A DNA stretch of 64,000 nucleotides, from NCBI RefSeq assembly GCF_014654895.1, contig NZ_BNBE01000003.1, forward strand, positions 958,501 to 1,022,500, written 5' to 3'. The notes beneath the pieces are model-generated. The model searched no databases. It was not told where the DNA came from and worked only from the letters and a program-made list of their open reading frames with translations. Numbering within the stretch: the stretch's first letter is position 1; every line of letters begins with the position of its first letter. The translations under genes were made by a program, and so were the position numbers. Below are positions 35,273 to 44,071 of this stretch, piece by piece. The stretch is from Streptomyces filamentosus (GTDB taxonomy: Bacteria > Actinomycetota > Actinomycetes > Streptomycetales > Streptomycetaceae).

Positions 35273-35887
35273 ATGACGAAAGCCGACGCGGAGACGACGG
35301 GCACGGCGGGCACGACCGGCGCGGGCAAGGGCCTCGCCTGGCTCCTGGTGGTCACCGGCGCGGCGGGACTGCTCGCCGCCTGGGTCATCACCCTCGACAA
35401 GTTCAAGCTCCTGGAGGACCCGAACTTCGTCCCCGGGTGCAGCATCAACCCCGTCGTGTCCTGCGGGAACATCATGAAGAGCGAGCAGGCCTCGGTCTTC
35501 GGCTTCCCCAACCCCATGCTCGGCCTGGTCGCCTACGGCATGGTGATCGCCATCGGCGTCGGCCTCCTGGCAGGCGCCCGCTACCGCCGCTGGTACTGGC
35601 TCGGCCTCAACGCCGGCACCCTCTTCGGCGTCGGGTTCTGCACCTGGCTCATGCAGCAGTCCCTGTACGAGATCAACTCGCTCTGCCTGTGGTGCTGCCT
35701 CGCCTGGGCCGCCACCATCGTCATGTTCTGGTACGTGACCTCGCACAACGTCCGCGCCGGAGCGATCCCCGCCCCGGCCGGCCTGAGGACCTTCTTCGCC
35801 GAGTTCACCTGGATCCTGCCGGCCTTGCACCTCGGGATCATCGGCATGCTGATCCTCACCCGCTGGTGGGACTTCTGGACGAGCTGA
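35273..35887 (+). CDS. Vitamin K epoxide reductase (VKOR) family membrane oxidoreductase
   Basis: Polytopic membrane protein of 204 residues with the bacterial VKOR pattern: cysteines C56 and C64 in the first loop (PGCSINPVVSCG), about five membrane helices, and the active-site pair CLWC (138-141). Bacterial VKORs reoxidise DsbA-like proteins via quinone and so drive extracytoplasmic disulphide formation. No thioredoxin-like partner domain is fused and none is adjacent. The extra Cys142 makes the site CLWCC. ATG 35273 (MTKADAETTG) follows GGCGACAGGC. It stands alone between a terminator and the rarA promoter. Confidence 0.9.
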   Translation: MTKADAETTGTAGTTGAGKGLAWLLVVTGAAGLLAAWVITLDKFKLLEDPNFVPGCSINPVVSCGNIMKSEQASVFGFPNPMLGLVAYGMVIAIGVGLLAGARYRRWYWLGLNAGTLFGVGFCTWLMQQSLYEINSLCLWCCLAWAATIVMFWYVTSHNVRAGAIPAPAGLRTFFAEFTWILPALHLGIIGMLILTRWWDFWTS

Positions 35888-35902
35888 CCGCTCCCGCCCG
35901 GC

Positions 35903-35925
35903 TTGTCGGTGGCGTGACCTAGGCT
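35903..35925 (+). promoter_or_regulatory. RecA-independent DNA-damage (PafBC-type) promoter of rarA
   Basis: TTGTCGGTG (35903-35911), exactly 8 bp, TAGGCT (35920-35925): exact match to TTGTCRGTG-N8-TAnnnT. The -10 ends 2 nt before the rarA ATG (35928), so transcription would begin at or within a few bases of the start codon, giving a leaderless or nearly leaderless mRNA. Confidence 0.75.
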
Positions 35926-35927
35926 TC

Positions 35928-37283
35928 ATGGACGTGGAGCCCGACCTCTTTACCGCAGCCGCCGAAGAACGCCAGGAGAAGGACCCGTCCAGCAGCCCGC
36001 TGGCGGTCCGGATGCGCCCCCGCACCCTCGACGAGGTGGTGGGCCAGCGGCACCTGCTCAAGCCCGGCTCACCGCTGCGGCGGCTGGTCGGGCAGGGCGG
36101 CGGCCCCGCGGGCGCCTCCTCGGTGATCCTCTGGGGCCCGCCCGGCATCGGCAAGACCACCCTCGCGTACGTGGTCTCCAAGGCCACCGACAAGCGCTTC
36201 GTCGAACTCTCCGCGATCACCGCGGGCGTCAAGGAGGTCCGGGCCGTCATCGACGGCGCCCGCCGCGCCTCCGGCGGCTACGGCAAGGAGACCGTCCTCT
36301 TCCTCGACGAGATCCACCGCTTCTCCAAGGCCCAGCAGGACTCCCTGCTCCCCGCCGTGGAGAACCGCTGGGTCACCCTCATCGCCGCCACCACCGAGAA
36401 CCCCTACTTCTCGGTGATCTCCCCGCTCCTCTCCCGCTCCCTGCTCCTCACCCTGGAACCGCTCACCGACGAGGACCTCAGCGGCCTCATGGACCGCGCG
36501 GTGGCCGAGGAGCGCGGCCTCGGCGGCGCCGTCGAACTCGCCGCCGACGCCCGCGCCCACCTGCTGCGGATCGCCGGCGGCGACGCCCGCCGCGCCCTGA
36601 CCGCCCTGGAGGCCGCCGCCGGCGGCGCCCTCGCCAAGGGCGAGCGGGAGATCACCCTCCAGACCGTGGAGGAGGCCGTCGACCGGGCCGCCGTGACGTA
36701 CGACCGGGACGGCGACCAGCACTACGACGTCGCCAGCGCCCTCATCAAGTCCATCCGCGGCTCCGACGTCGACGCGGCCCTGCACTACCTGGCCCGCATG
36801 ATCGAGGCGGGCGAGGACCCCCGCTTCATCGCCCGCCGCCTGATGATCTCCGCCAGCGAGGACATCGGCCTCGCCGACCCCCAGGCGCTGCCGCTCGCCG
36901 TCGCCGCCGCCCAGGCCGTCGCCATGATCGGCTTCCCCGAGGCGGCCCTCACCCTCAGCCACGCCACCATCGCCCTGGCCCTCGCCCCCAAGTCCAACGC
37001 GGCGACGAACGCCATCTTCGCCGCCCGCGAGGACGTCAGGAACGGCCTGGCCGGCCCCGTCCCCTCCCACCTGCGCGACGGCCACTACAAGGGCGCCGCC
37101 AAGCTCGGCCACGCCCAGGGGTACGTCTACCCGCACGACGTGCCCGGCGCGATCGCCGCCCAGCAGTACGCCCCCGACGCCCTGCACGGCCGGCGCTACT
37201 ACGAGCCCACCCGCTACGGTGCCGAGGCCCGCTACGCGGACGTGGTGGAGAAGGTCCGCGAGCGGCTGAAGGGCGACGGCTGA
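35928..37283 (+). CDS. rarA: Replication-associated recombination protein A (RarA/MgsA)
   Basis: AAA+ ATPase of 451 residues that acts at stalled replication forks and double-strand ends, related to clamp loaders and RuvB. It shows Walker A GPPGIGKT (70-77), Walker B LFLDEIHRF, sensor 1 AATTENPYFSV, the region LLSRSLLLTLEPL, and the C-terminal tetramerisation domain (ALHYLARMIEAGEDPRFIARRLMISASEDIGLADP). A PafBC-type DNA-damage promoter overlaps the start region. No SD precedes ATG 35928, in line with a leaderless transcript; an alternative start farther in would remove conserved residues. Confidence 0.94.
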   Translation: MDVEPDLFTAAAEERQEKDPSSSPLAVRMRPRTLDEVVGQRHLLKPGSPLRRLVGQGGGPAGASSVILWGPPGIGKTTLAYVVSKATDKRFVELSAITAGVKEVRAVIDGARRASGGYGKETVLFLDEIHRFSKAQQDSLLPAVENRWVTLIAATTENPYFSVISPLLSRSLLLTLEPLTDEDLSGLMDRAVAEERGLGGAVELAADARAHLLRIAGGDARRALTALEAAAGGALAKGEREITLQTVEEAVDRAAVTYDRDGDQHYDVASALIKSIRGSDVDAALHYLARMIEAGEDPRFIARRLMISASEDIGLADPQALPLAVAAAQAVAMIGFPEAALTLSHATIALALAPKSNAATNAIFAAREDVRNGLAGPVPSHLRDGHYKGAAKLGHAQGYVYPHDVPGAIAAQQYAPDALHGRRYYEPTRYGAEARYADVVEKVRERLKGDG

Positions 37284-37651
37284 GCGGTCCGGAGTCCCCG
37301 GACCCGCCCCCGGGCGGCCGCGCTCCGCGGAGCCGGTACACTGGTCGGGATCGCTGCGTCCCGTGTCCGGCCCCAGGCCGGCGCCACCAGAGCGGGACGG
37401 CCAGCAGGAGACCCGGCCTCCGGGCAGGATCTCCAGGAGCGTCGCGCACCTTCGAAGGTGTCGCGTGCCACCCACCACCCCCCGGGTTCCCGGGACCGGC
37501 GGTGGGTCGTTCGCGTGCTGCACGTACGTGCCCAGACCGGGAAGCGGCTGCCTGACGGGTCCCTCGCGGACCCGACGGGTTTTCCCGGCTGCGGATGCGA
37601 CCTCCCTAACCACTGGTGAAGCCGTATTCGTTCAGACAGAGAGGTTGGTTC
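37284..37651 (+). promoter_or_regulatory. Long structured rpsD leader with attenuator-like hairpin
   Basis: 368 nt without a credible gene. A TACACT (37337-37342) is the likely -10, giving a leader of about 300 nt. The leader contains several hairpins: a palindrome CACCTTCGAAGGTG (37447-37460), ACCCACC/GGTGGGT (37470-37476 with 37501-37507), and a terminator-like CGGGTCC-CTCGC-GGACCCG (37556-37574) followed by a T-run at 37580-37583. This fits autogenous control of ribosomal protein S4, which is known in other bacteria, but the S4-binding fold here is not demonstrated. Confidence 0.5.
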
Positions 37652-38266
37652 ATGGCGAACCAGGCCCGCCCCAAGGTCAAGAAGTCGCGTGCCCTCGGCA
37701 TCGCGCTGACGCCGAAGGCCGTCAAGTACTTCGAGGCCCGTCCCTACCCGCCGGGCGAGCACGGCCGCGGCCGCAAGCAGAACTCGGACTACAAGGTCCG
37801 TCTGCTCGAGAAGCAGCGTCTGCGTGCCCAGTACGACATCAGCGAGCGCCAGATGGCGCGCGCCTACGACCGCGCCAAGAAGGCCGAGGGCAAGACGGGC
37901 GAGGCGCTGGTCGTCGAGCTCGAGCGCCGTCTCGACGCCCTGGTCCTGCGTTCGGGCATCGCCCGCACCATCTACCAGGCCCGTCAGATGGTCGTCCACG
38001 GCCACATCCAGGTCAACGGTGGCAAGGTCGACAAGCCGTCCTTCCGCGTCCGTCCCGACGACGTCGTGATGGTCCGCGAGAAGTCCCGCGCGAAGACCCT
38101 CTTCCAGGTCGCCCGCGAGGGTGGCTTCGCCCCCGACGGCGAGACCCCGCGCTACCTCCAGGTCAACCTGAAGGCCCTGGCCTTCCGCCTGGACCGCGAG
38201 CCGAACCGCAAGGAGATCCCGGTCATCTGCGACGAGCAGCTGGTCGTCGAGTACTACGCCCGCTGA
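37652..38266 (+). CDS. rpsD: 30S ribosomal protein S4
   Basis: Primary 16S rRNA-binding protein of 204 residues that nucleates 30S body assembly. It starts MANQARPKVKKSRALGIALTPKAVKYFEARPYPPGEHGRGRKQNSDYKVRLLEKQRLRAQYDISERQM and contains the S4 RNA-binding domain (RLDALVLRSGIARTIYQARQMVVHGHIQVNGGKVDKPSFRVRPDDVV). It is a cysteine-poor, zinc-free type: the N-terminal CxxC knuckle of zinc-binding S4 proteins is absent. ATG 37652 has GAGAGG upstream. It is transcribed alone, away from the rplQ/rpoA cluster. Confidence 0.97.
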   Translation: MANQARPKVKKSRALGIALTPKAVKYFEARPYPPGEHGRGRKQNSDYKVRLLEKQRLRAQYDISERQMARAYDRAKKAEGKTGEALVVELERRLDALVLRSGIARTIYQARQMVVHGHIQVNGGKVDKPSFRVRPDDVVMVREKSRAKTLFQVAREGGFAPDGETPRYLQVNLKALAFRLDREPNRKEIPVICDEQLVVEYYAR

Positions 38267-38300
38267 TCCTGGCGGAGCACGGTACTCACCCCCGCGGTGT

Positions 38301-40436
38301 TCAGCCCGCCGCTTCCCCGCCCTTTCCGGTGGGGGAGTCGGCGGGCTTCCGCGTTCCCGGCACCAGCGGCGGCCGCGAGGAGCGGAAGGGCCGCGGCGCG
38401 GGCCCGGCCGGCCGGTCGGCCAGCGCCCGCTCCACCGCCTCGTCCAGGGACAGCCCCTGCCCGAGCCGGAACGCCTCCGCGTACCCCGCGGCCCCCAGCC
38501 GCTCCACCGCCCGCCCCGTGCACAGCGCCCGCGGCCCGTCCAGCGAGACCGAGCCGAAGCACCGCACCCCCACCGCGTCCCAGACCGGCAGCGCCGCGCC
38601 CTGGAGCACCGCCGCCTCCACCGCGTCGCCCTCGTCGACGGTCACCAGCGCCAGCAGCTCCACCGCCAGCACCACGCCCACCAGGTCGTGGAAGAGGTGG
38701 TTGATCGTCACGCACTCCACCAGCAGCTCCCGCGCCTCGGCCGCCGCGCCCCGGGTCCACGCCGCGTACGCCAGCACGTAGAGCGCGTACGCCCGCGTCC
38801 AGCGCTCGCCGCGCTCCTCGCAGACCTCCCGCACCTCCCGGCACATCGCCGTCGCGCCCTCCAGGTCGCCCGCGAACGCCCGCGCCATCGCCAGCTCCAC
38901 CCGGCCCATCAGCACGTTGCTGTTCAGCTCGCCCAGCTCCCGGTAGGCGTCCAGCGCCCGCCCCAGCAGCTCCTCGGCGCGCGGGACGTCGTCCGAGAGC
39001 AGCGCCATGCACCCCATCCGGTGGGTCGCGTACGCCTCCGCCAGCCGGTTGTGCGAGGCCCGCGCCCGCTCCCGGCAGGCGTGCAGCGCCGCCACCGCCG
39101 CCGTCGGGTCGCCCTGGAGCACCGCCACGTACCCCAGCACCCACAGCGCCTTCAGCCGCGCCTCCTCCTGGCCCGACTCCAGCGCCAGCGCCCGGTCGAG
39201 CCAGTGCCGCCCCTCCGACAGCCGCCCGCACCCCACCCACGCGAACCACAGCGTCCCCGCCAGGTGCTGGGCGAGGTGCGCGTCCTCCGGCAGCTCCAGG
39301 CACAGGTCGAGCGCCGCCCGCAGGTTCGGCAGCGCCGCGGCCGTCCGCGCCGCCACCTCCGCCTGCCGGGGACTGAACCACTCCAGCTCGCACCAGGTCG
39401 CCAGGCCCATGTACCAGTCCCGGTGCCGCCGCCGCAGCCGCTCGGTGTCGCCGAGCGCGGCCAGCCAGTCCGCCCCGTACGCCGCCACCGTGTCCAGCAT
39501 CCGGTAGCCCGGCCCCGCCGGGGTGTCCTCGCGGACCACCAGCGACTGCGCCAGCAGCCCGCCCAGCAGGTCGAGGACCTCCTCCGGAGGCAGGCCGGGG
39601 CCCCCGCACACGTACTCCACGGCCTCCAGGTCGAACGGCCCGGCGAAGACCGAGAGGCGCGCCCACAGCAGCCGCTCCCCGGGGGTGCACAGCTCGTGGC
39701 TCCAGCCGATCGCGGTGCGCAGCGTCCGGTGGCGGGGGAGGGTCCCGCGCCCTCCGTCGCCGAGCAGCCGGAAGCGGTCGTCCAGCCGGGCCAGCAGCTG
39801 CTCCACGGAGAGCAGCGGCAGCCGTCCGGCGGCCAGTTCGAGGGCGAGCGGGATGCCGTCGAGCCGCCGGCACAGCTCCAGGGCCGCGCCGCTGTCGGGG
39901 AGGACGGGCGCGCCGGCCCGGGCGGCCCGGTCGGCGAGCAGCGCGAGCGCGTCCTGCTCGGCCATCGGTTCCAGCGCCAGCACGGTCTCGCCGGGCACCC
40001 GCAGCGGCCGCCGGCCGGCCGCGAGGACGGTCAGCCCGGGGGCCGCGGCGAGCAGCTCGCGGACGAGCGGCGCGCAGGCCTCCACCAGGTGCTCGAAGCC
40101 GTCGAGGACGAGCAGCAGCCGGCGCTCGGCCAGGTGCTCCACCAGCACCTCGCGCGGCGGGCGGACCGTGTGGTCGGTCAGGCCCAGCGCCTCCACGAGG
40201 GCGTGCTCGACCAGCTCCGGATCGCGCAGCGGTGCCAGCTCCGCGAGCCGCACCTCCTCGCCGGAGCGTTTCTGCGCGGTGGCGGCGGCCTTCAGGGCCA
40301 GCCGGGTCTTGCCCACCCCGCCCACGCCGAGGACCGTGACGAGACGTGACCCGGCCAGGAGCGCGGCGAGTTCGGCCCGCTCGGCGGCCCGGCCGACGAA
40401 CCGGTCGAGCTCCGCGGGGAGATTGCTGCGTCGCAT
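38301..40436 (-). CDS. Large AAA/NB-ARC-type ATPase with TPR-like repeats, no DNA-binding domain
   Basis: Protein of 711 residues. It has a P-loop GVGGVGKT (37-44) in LVTVLGVGGVGKTRLAL, Walker B RRLLLVLDGFEHL, a GLPL-like DGIPLALELAAGRLPLLS, and a winged-helix-like region after it. A long helical, TPR-like section (about 370-640) precedes a Pro/Arg-rich tail. This is the STAND ATPase plus sensor architecture of AfsR, SARP and LAL-type regulators, but there is no LuxR, SARP or wHTH domain at either end, so it probably needs a partner. Start ATG 40436 (MRRSNLPAELDRFVGR). It is divergent from the DUF948 gene and convergent with rpsD with only 34 bp between stops. Confidence 0.7.
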   Translation of the reverse strand: MRRSNLPAELDRFVGRAAERAELAALLAGSRLVTVLGVGGVGKTRLALKAAATAQKRSGEEVRLAELAPLRDPELVEHALVEALGLTDHTVRPPREVLVEHLAERRLLLVLDGFEHLVEACAPLVRELLAAAPGLTVLAAGRRPLRVPGETVLALEPMAEQDALALLADRAARAGAPVLPDSGAALELCRRLDGIPLALELAAGRLPLLSVEQLLARLDDRFRLLGDGGRGTLPRHRTLRTAIGWSHELCTPGERLLWARLSVFAGPFDLEAVEYVCGGPGLPPEEVLDLLGGLLAQSLVVREDTPAGPGYRMLDTVAAYGADWLAALGDTERLRRRHRDWYMGLATWCELEWFSPRQAEVAARTAAALPNLRAALDLCLELPEDAHLAQHLAGTLWFAWVGCGRLSEGRHWLDRALALESGQEEARLKALWVLGYVAVLQGDPTAAVAALHACRERARASHNRLAEAYATHRMGCMALLSDDVPRAEELLGRALDAYRELGELNSNVLMGRVELAMARAFAGDLEGATAMCREVREVCEERGERWTRAYALYVLAYAAWTRGAAAEARELLVECVTINHLFHDLVGVVLAVELLALVTVDEGDAVEAAVLQGAALPVWDAVGVRCFGSVSLDGPRALCTGRAVERLGAAGYAEAFRLGQGLSLDEAVERALADRPAGPAPRPFRSSRPPLVPGTRKPADSPTGKGGEAAG

Positions 40437-40605
40437 GGGACACGGAGCGTACTCATCCGCGCGCGCTCCGTACAATCTGATCGCGCAACTCCCGCCCGCG
40501 CGGGCGGTAATGCGGTACGGCCTCCCAGCCCCGGCGCGATAGGCTCGGGGGACGACTTTTCGCAGGACCCCAACGACCGATGACGACAGCAGAGAGCGGT
40601 GCGCA

Positions 40606-41046
40606 GTGACCGGTGGAGAGGTTGCCGGGATCCTGGTGGCCGTGTTCTGGGCGATCCTCGTCTCCTTCCTCGCCGTGGTGCTGGCGAGGCTGGCGCAGAC
40701 GCTCAGGGCGACCACCAGGCTGGTGGCGGACGTGACCGAACAGGCCGTCCCCCTGCTCGCCGACGCGTCGGCGACCGTCCGCTCGGCGCAGACCCAGCTC
40801 GACCGGGTCGACGCCATCGCCTCCGACGTCCAGGAGGTCACCGCCAACGCCTCCGCGCTCTCGACGACCGTCGCCTCCACCTTCGGCGGCCCGCTCGTCA
40901 AGGTCGCCGCGTTCGGCTACGGGGTCCGCCGGGCGCTCGGCCGCGGTCGCGACCGCGAGGAGGTGCCGCCCGCCACCGCGCGGCGTACCGTGATCGTCGG
41001 CCGTACCGTGCCGGTCGCACGGCGCCGGAAACAGAAGGGCCGATAG
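40606..41046 (+). CDS. DUF948 domain membrane protein
   Basis: Protein of 146 residues with an N-terminal membrane helix (VAGILVAVFWAILVSFLAVVLARL, about 6-29), then a long amphipathic helix with small-residue heptads (TRLVADVTEQAVPLLADASATVRSAQTQLDRVDAIASDVQEVTANASAL), typical of DUF948, and a basic tail. The family is found before alaS in actinobacteria; its function is unknown. It may organise the membrane or act in stress, but this is not shown. GTG 40606 begins the gene. A TAGGCT at 40540-40545 is a possible -10 in the 169-bp divergent promoter region, and TACAAT at 40471-40476 another. Confidence 0.85.
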   Translation: MTGGEVAGILVAVFWAILVSFLAVVLARLAQTLRATTRLVADVTEQAVPLLADASATVRSAQTQLDRVDAIASDVQEVTANASALSTTVASTFGGPLVKVAAFGYGVRRALGRGRDREEVPPATARRTVIVGRTVPVARRRKQKGR

Positions 41047-41051
41047 CCGCG

Positions 41052-41402
41052 ATGTTCCGCCGCACGTTCTGGTTCACGGCCGGCGCAGCCGCCGGCGTCT
41101 GGGCCACCACCAAGGTCAACCGCAAGATCCAGCAGCTGACCCCCGAGAGCCTCGCGGCGCAGGCCGCGAACAGGGCGGTCGAGGCGGGCCACCGGCTCAA
41201 GGACTTCGCCCTCGACGTGAGGGCGGGCATGGCCCAGCGGGAGAGCGAGCTGGGCGAGGCCCTCGGCCTCGACGCACCGCCCCCCGCGGACCGGGAACTG
41301 CCCGAGCCCCGTCGCCGGGCCGCCCTCGGCCCCACCCCGCACAAGACCACGACCACGTTTTCGTCGCGCACGATCTCGTACAACCGGAATGAGGACCACT
41401 GA
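41052..41402 (+). CDS. DUF6167-type small membrane protein
   Basis: Protein of 116 residues. It begins MFRRTFWFTAGAAAGVWATTKVNRKIQQLTPESLAAQAANRAVEAGHRLKDFALDVRAGMAQRE, with a short hydrophobic segment (about 6-20) and then a helical, charged region and a disordered tail. It always seems to accompany the DUF948 gene and alaS in Streptomyces. Its function is unknown. ATG 41052 follows the previous stop by 5 nt, and its own TGA overlaps the alaS ATG by one base, so the three are one transcription unit. Confidence 0.8.
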   Translation: MFRRTFWFTAGAAAGVWATTKVNRKIQQLTPESLAAQAANRAVEAGHRLKDFALDVRAGMAQRESELGEALGLDAPPPADRELPEPRRRAALGPTPHKTTTTFSSRTISYNRNEDH

Positions 41403-44071
41403 TGGAGTCGGCTGAAATCCGCCGCCGCTGGCTGAGCTTCTTCGAGGAGCGCGGGCACACCGTCGTCCCTTCGGCGTCGCTCATCGCGGACGACCCGACT
41501 CTGCTGCTCGTCCCCGCCGGCATGGTGCCCTTCAAGCCCTACTTCCTGGGTGAGGTCAAGCCGCCCTTCACGCGCGCCTCCAGCGTGCAGAAGTGCGTGC
41601 GCACGCCCGACATCGAAGAGGTCGGCAAGACCACCCGCCACGGCACGTTCTTCCAGATGTGCGGCAACTTCTCCTTCGGCGACTACTTCAAGGAAGGCGC
41701 CATCAAGCTCGCCTGGGAGCTGCTGACCAGCTCCGTCGAGCACGGCGGCTACGGCCTGGAGCCGGAGAAGCTCTGGATCACCGTCTACCAGGACGACGAC
41801 GAGGCCGAGCAGATCTGGCGCGACGTCGTCGGCGTCCCCGCCGAGCGCATCCAGCGCCTCGGCAAGGCCGACAACTTCTGGTCCATGGGCGTCCCCGGCC
41901 CCTGCGGCCCCTGCTCCGAGATCAACTACGACCGCGGCCCCGAGTTCGGTGTCGAGGGCGGCCCGGCCGTCAACGACGAGCGGTACGTCGAGATCTGGAA
42001 CCTCGTCTTCATGCAGTACGAGCGCGGCGAGGGCTCCGGCAAGGACGACTTCCCGATCCTCGGCGACCTGCCCGCCAAGAACATCGACACGGGCCTCGGC
42101 CTGGAGCGCCTGGCGATGATCCTCCAGGGCGTCCAGAACATGTACGAGACGGACACCCTCAAGGTCGTCATCGACAAGGCCACCGAGCTCACCGGCGTCT
42201 CCTACGGCAAGGCCAAGGACAGCGACGTCTCGCTGCGCGTGGTCGCCGACCACATGCGCACCTCGGTCATGCTCATCGGCGACGGCGTCACCCCGGGCAA
42301 CGAGGGCCGCGGCTACGTGCTCCGCCGCATCATGCGCCGCGCCGTCCGCAACATGCGCCTGCTCGGCGCCACCGGCCCGGTCGTGCAGCAGCTCGTCGAC
42401 ACCGTGATCGACACGATGGGCGAGCAGTACCCGGAGCTGATCACCGACCGCAAGCGCATCGAGACGGTCGCCCTCGCCGAGGAGGCCGCGTTCCTCAAGG
42501 CCCTCAAGGGCGGCACCAACATCCTCGACACCGCCGTCACCGAGACCAAGGCCGCCGGCGGCACGGTCCTCGCCGGCGAGAAGGCCTTCCTGCTCCACGA
42601 CACCTGGGGCTTCCCGATCGACCTCACCCTGGAGATGGCCGCCGAGCAGGGCCTCTCCGTGGACGAGGACGGCTTCCGCCGCCTGATGAAGGAGCAGCGG
42701 GACCGCGCCAAGGCCGACGCCAAGGCCAAGAAGACCGGCCACGCCGACGTCTCCGCCTACCGCGAGATCGCCGACAGCTCCGGCGCCACCCAGTTCACCG
42801 GTTACACCAACACCGAGGGCGAGTCCACGGTCGTCGGCCTGCTGGTGAACGGCGTCCCGTCGCCGGCCGCCTCCGAGGGCGACGAGGTCGAGGTCGTCCT
42901 CGACCGCACCCCCTTCTACGCCGAGGGCGGCGGCCAGATCGCCGACCAGGGCCGCATCCGGCTGCACTCCGGCGCCGTCATCGAGGTCCGCGACGTGCAG
43001 CAGCCCGTGCCGGGCGTCTCGGTGCACAAGGGCTCGGTGCAGGTCGGCGAGGTGACCGTGGGCTCCACCGCCTACGCCACCATCGACGTCCGCCGCCGCC
43101 GGGCCATCGCCCGCGCCCACTCGGCCACCCACCTCACCCACCAGGCGCTGCGCGACGCCCTCGGCCCGACCGCCGCCCAGGCCGGTTCGGAGAACCAGCC
43201 CGGCCGCTTCCGCTTCGACTTCGGTTCGCCGAACGCGGTCCCCGGCACCGTCCTCATGGACGTCGAGCAGAAGATCAACGAGGTCCTCGCGCGCGAGCTG
43301 GAGGTCCACGCCGAGGTCATGCCGATCGCCGAGGCCAAGCGCCAGGGCGCCATCGCCGAGTTCGGCGAGAAGTACGGCGAGCAGGTCCGCGTCGTCACCA
43401 TCGGCGACTTCTCCAAGGAGCTGTGCGGCGGCACGCACGTCGGCAACACCGCCCAGCTGGGTCTGGTGAAGCTGCTCGGCGAGTCCTCCATCGGCTCCGG
43501 CGTGCGCCGCATCGAGGCCCTGGTCGGCGTCGACGCGTACAACTTCCTCGCCAAGGAGCACACGGTCGTCGCCCAGCTCCAGGAGCTGGTCAAGGGCCGT
43601 CCGGAGGAGCTGCCGGAGAAGATCGCCTCCATGCTCGGCAAGCTGAAGGACGCCGAGAAGGAGATCGAGAAGTTCCGCGCGGAGAAGGTCCTCCAGGCCG
43701 CCGCCGGCCTGGTCGACTCCGCCAAGGACATCCGCGGCCTCGCCCTCGTCACCGGCCAGGTCCCGGACGGCACCGGCGCCGACGACCTGCGCAAGCTGGT
43801 CCTCGACGTGCGCGGCCGCATCCCGGCCGACCGCCCGGCCGTCGTGGCCCTCTTCACCACGGCCAACGGCAAGCCGCTGACGGTCATCGCCACCAACGAG
43901 GCCGCCCGCGAGCGCGGCCTCAAGGCCGGCGAGCTGGTCCGCACGGCCGCCAAGACCCTCGGCGGCGGTGGCGGCGGCAAGCCGGACGTCGCCCAGGGCG
44001 GCGGCCAGAACCCGGAGGCCGTCGGCGAGGCCATCGCCGCCGTCGAGCGCCTCGTGGTGGAGACCGCGTGA
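41402..44071 (+). CDS. alaS: Alanyl-tRNA synthetase
   Basis: Class II synthetase of 889 residues. The N-terminal catalytic domain starts ESAEIRRRWLSFFEERGHTVVPSASLIADDPTLLLVPAGMVPFKPYFLG and includes the active-site blocks GNFSFGDYFKEGAIKLAWELLT and the motif 3 region GLGLERLAMIL. Then come the helical domain, the editing domain with zinc-binding HSATHLTHQALR and CGGTH, and the C-terminal DHHA1/oligomerisation region ending in a Gly-rich GGGGGGKPDVAQGGG. All parts are complete. It overlaps the DUF6167 gene upstream and ruvX downstream. Confidence 0.97.
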   Translation: MESAEIRRRWLSFFEERGHTVVPSASLIADDPTLLLVPAGMVPFKPYFLGEVKPPFTRASSVQKCVRTPDIEEVGKTTRHGTFFQMCGNFSFGDYFKEGAIKLAWELLTSSVEHGGYGLEPEKLWITVYQDDDEAEQIWRDVVGVPAERIQRLGKADNFWSMGVPGPCGPCSEINYDRGPEFGVEGGPAVNDERYVEIWNLVFMQYERGEGSGKDDFPILGDLPAKNIDTGLGLERLAMILQGVQNMYETDTLKVVIDKATELTGVSYGKAKDSDVSLRVVADHMRTSVMLIGDGVTPGNEGRGYVLRRIMRRAVRNMRLLGATGPVVQQLVDTVIDTMGEQYPELITDRKRIETVALAEEAAFLKALKGGTNILDTAVTETKAAGGTVLAGEKAFLLHDTWGFPIDLTLEMAAEQGLSVDEDGFRRLMKEQRDRAKADAKAKKTGHADVSAYREIADSSGATQFTGYTNTEGESTVVGLLVNGVPSPAASEGDEVEVVLDRTPFYAEGGGQIADQGRIRLHSGAVIEVRDVQQPVPGVSVHKGSVQVGEVTVGSTAYATIDVRRRRAIARAHSATHLTHQALRDALGPTAAQAGSENQPGRFRFDFGSPNAVPGTVLMDVEQKINEVLARELEVHAEVMPIAEAKRQGAIAEFGEKYGEQVRVVTIGDFSKELCGGTHVGNTAQLGLVKLLGESSIGSGVRRIEALVGVDAYNFLAKEHTVVAQLQELVKGRPEELPEKIASMLGKLKDAEKEIEKFRAEKVLQAAAGLVDSAKDIRGLALVTGQVPDGTGADDLRKLVLDVRGRIPADRPAVVALFTTANGKPLTVIATNEAARERGLKAGELVRTAAKTLGGGGGGKPDVAQGGGQNPEAVGEAIAAVERLVVETA

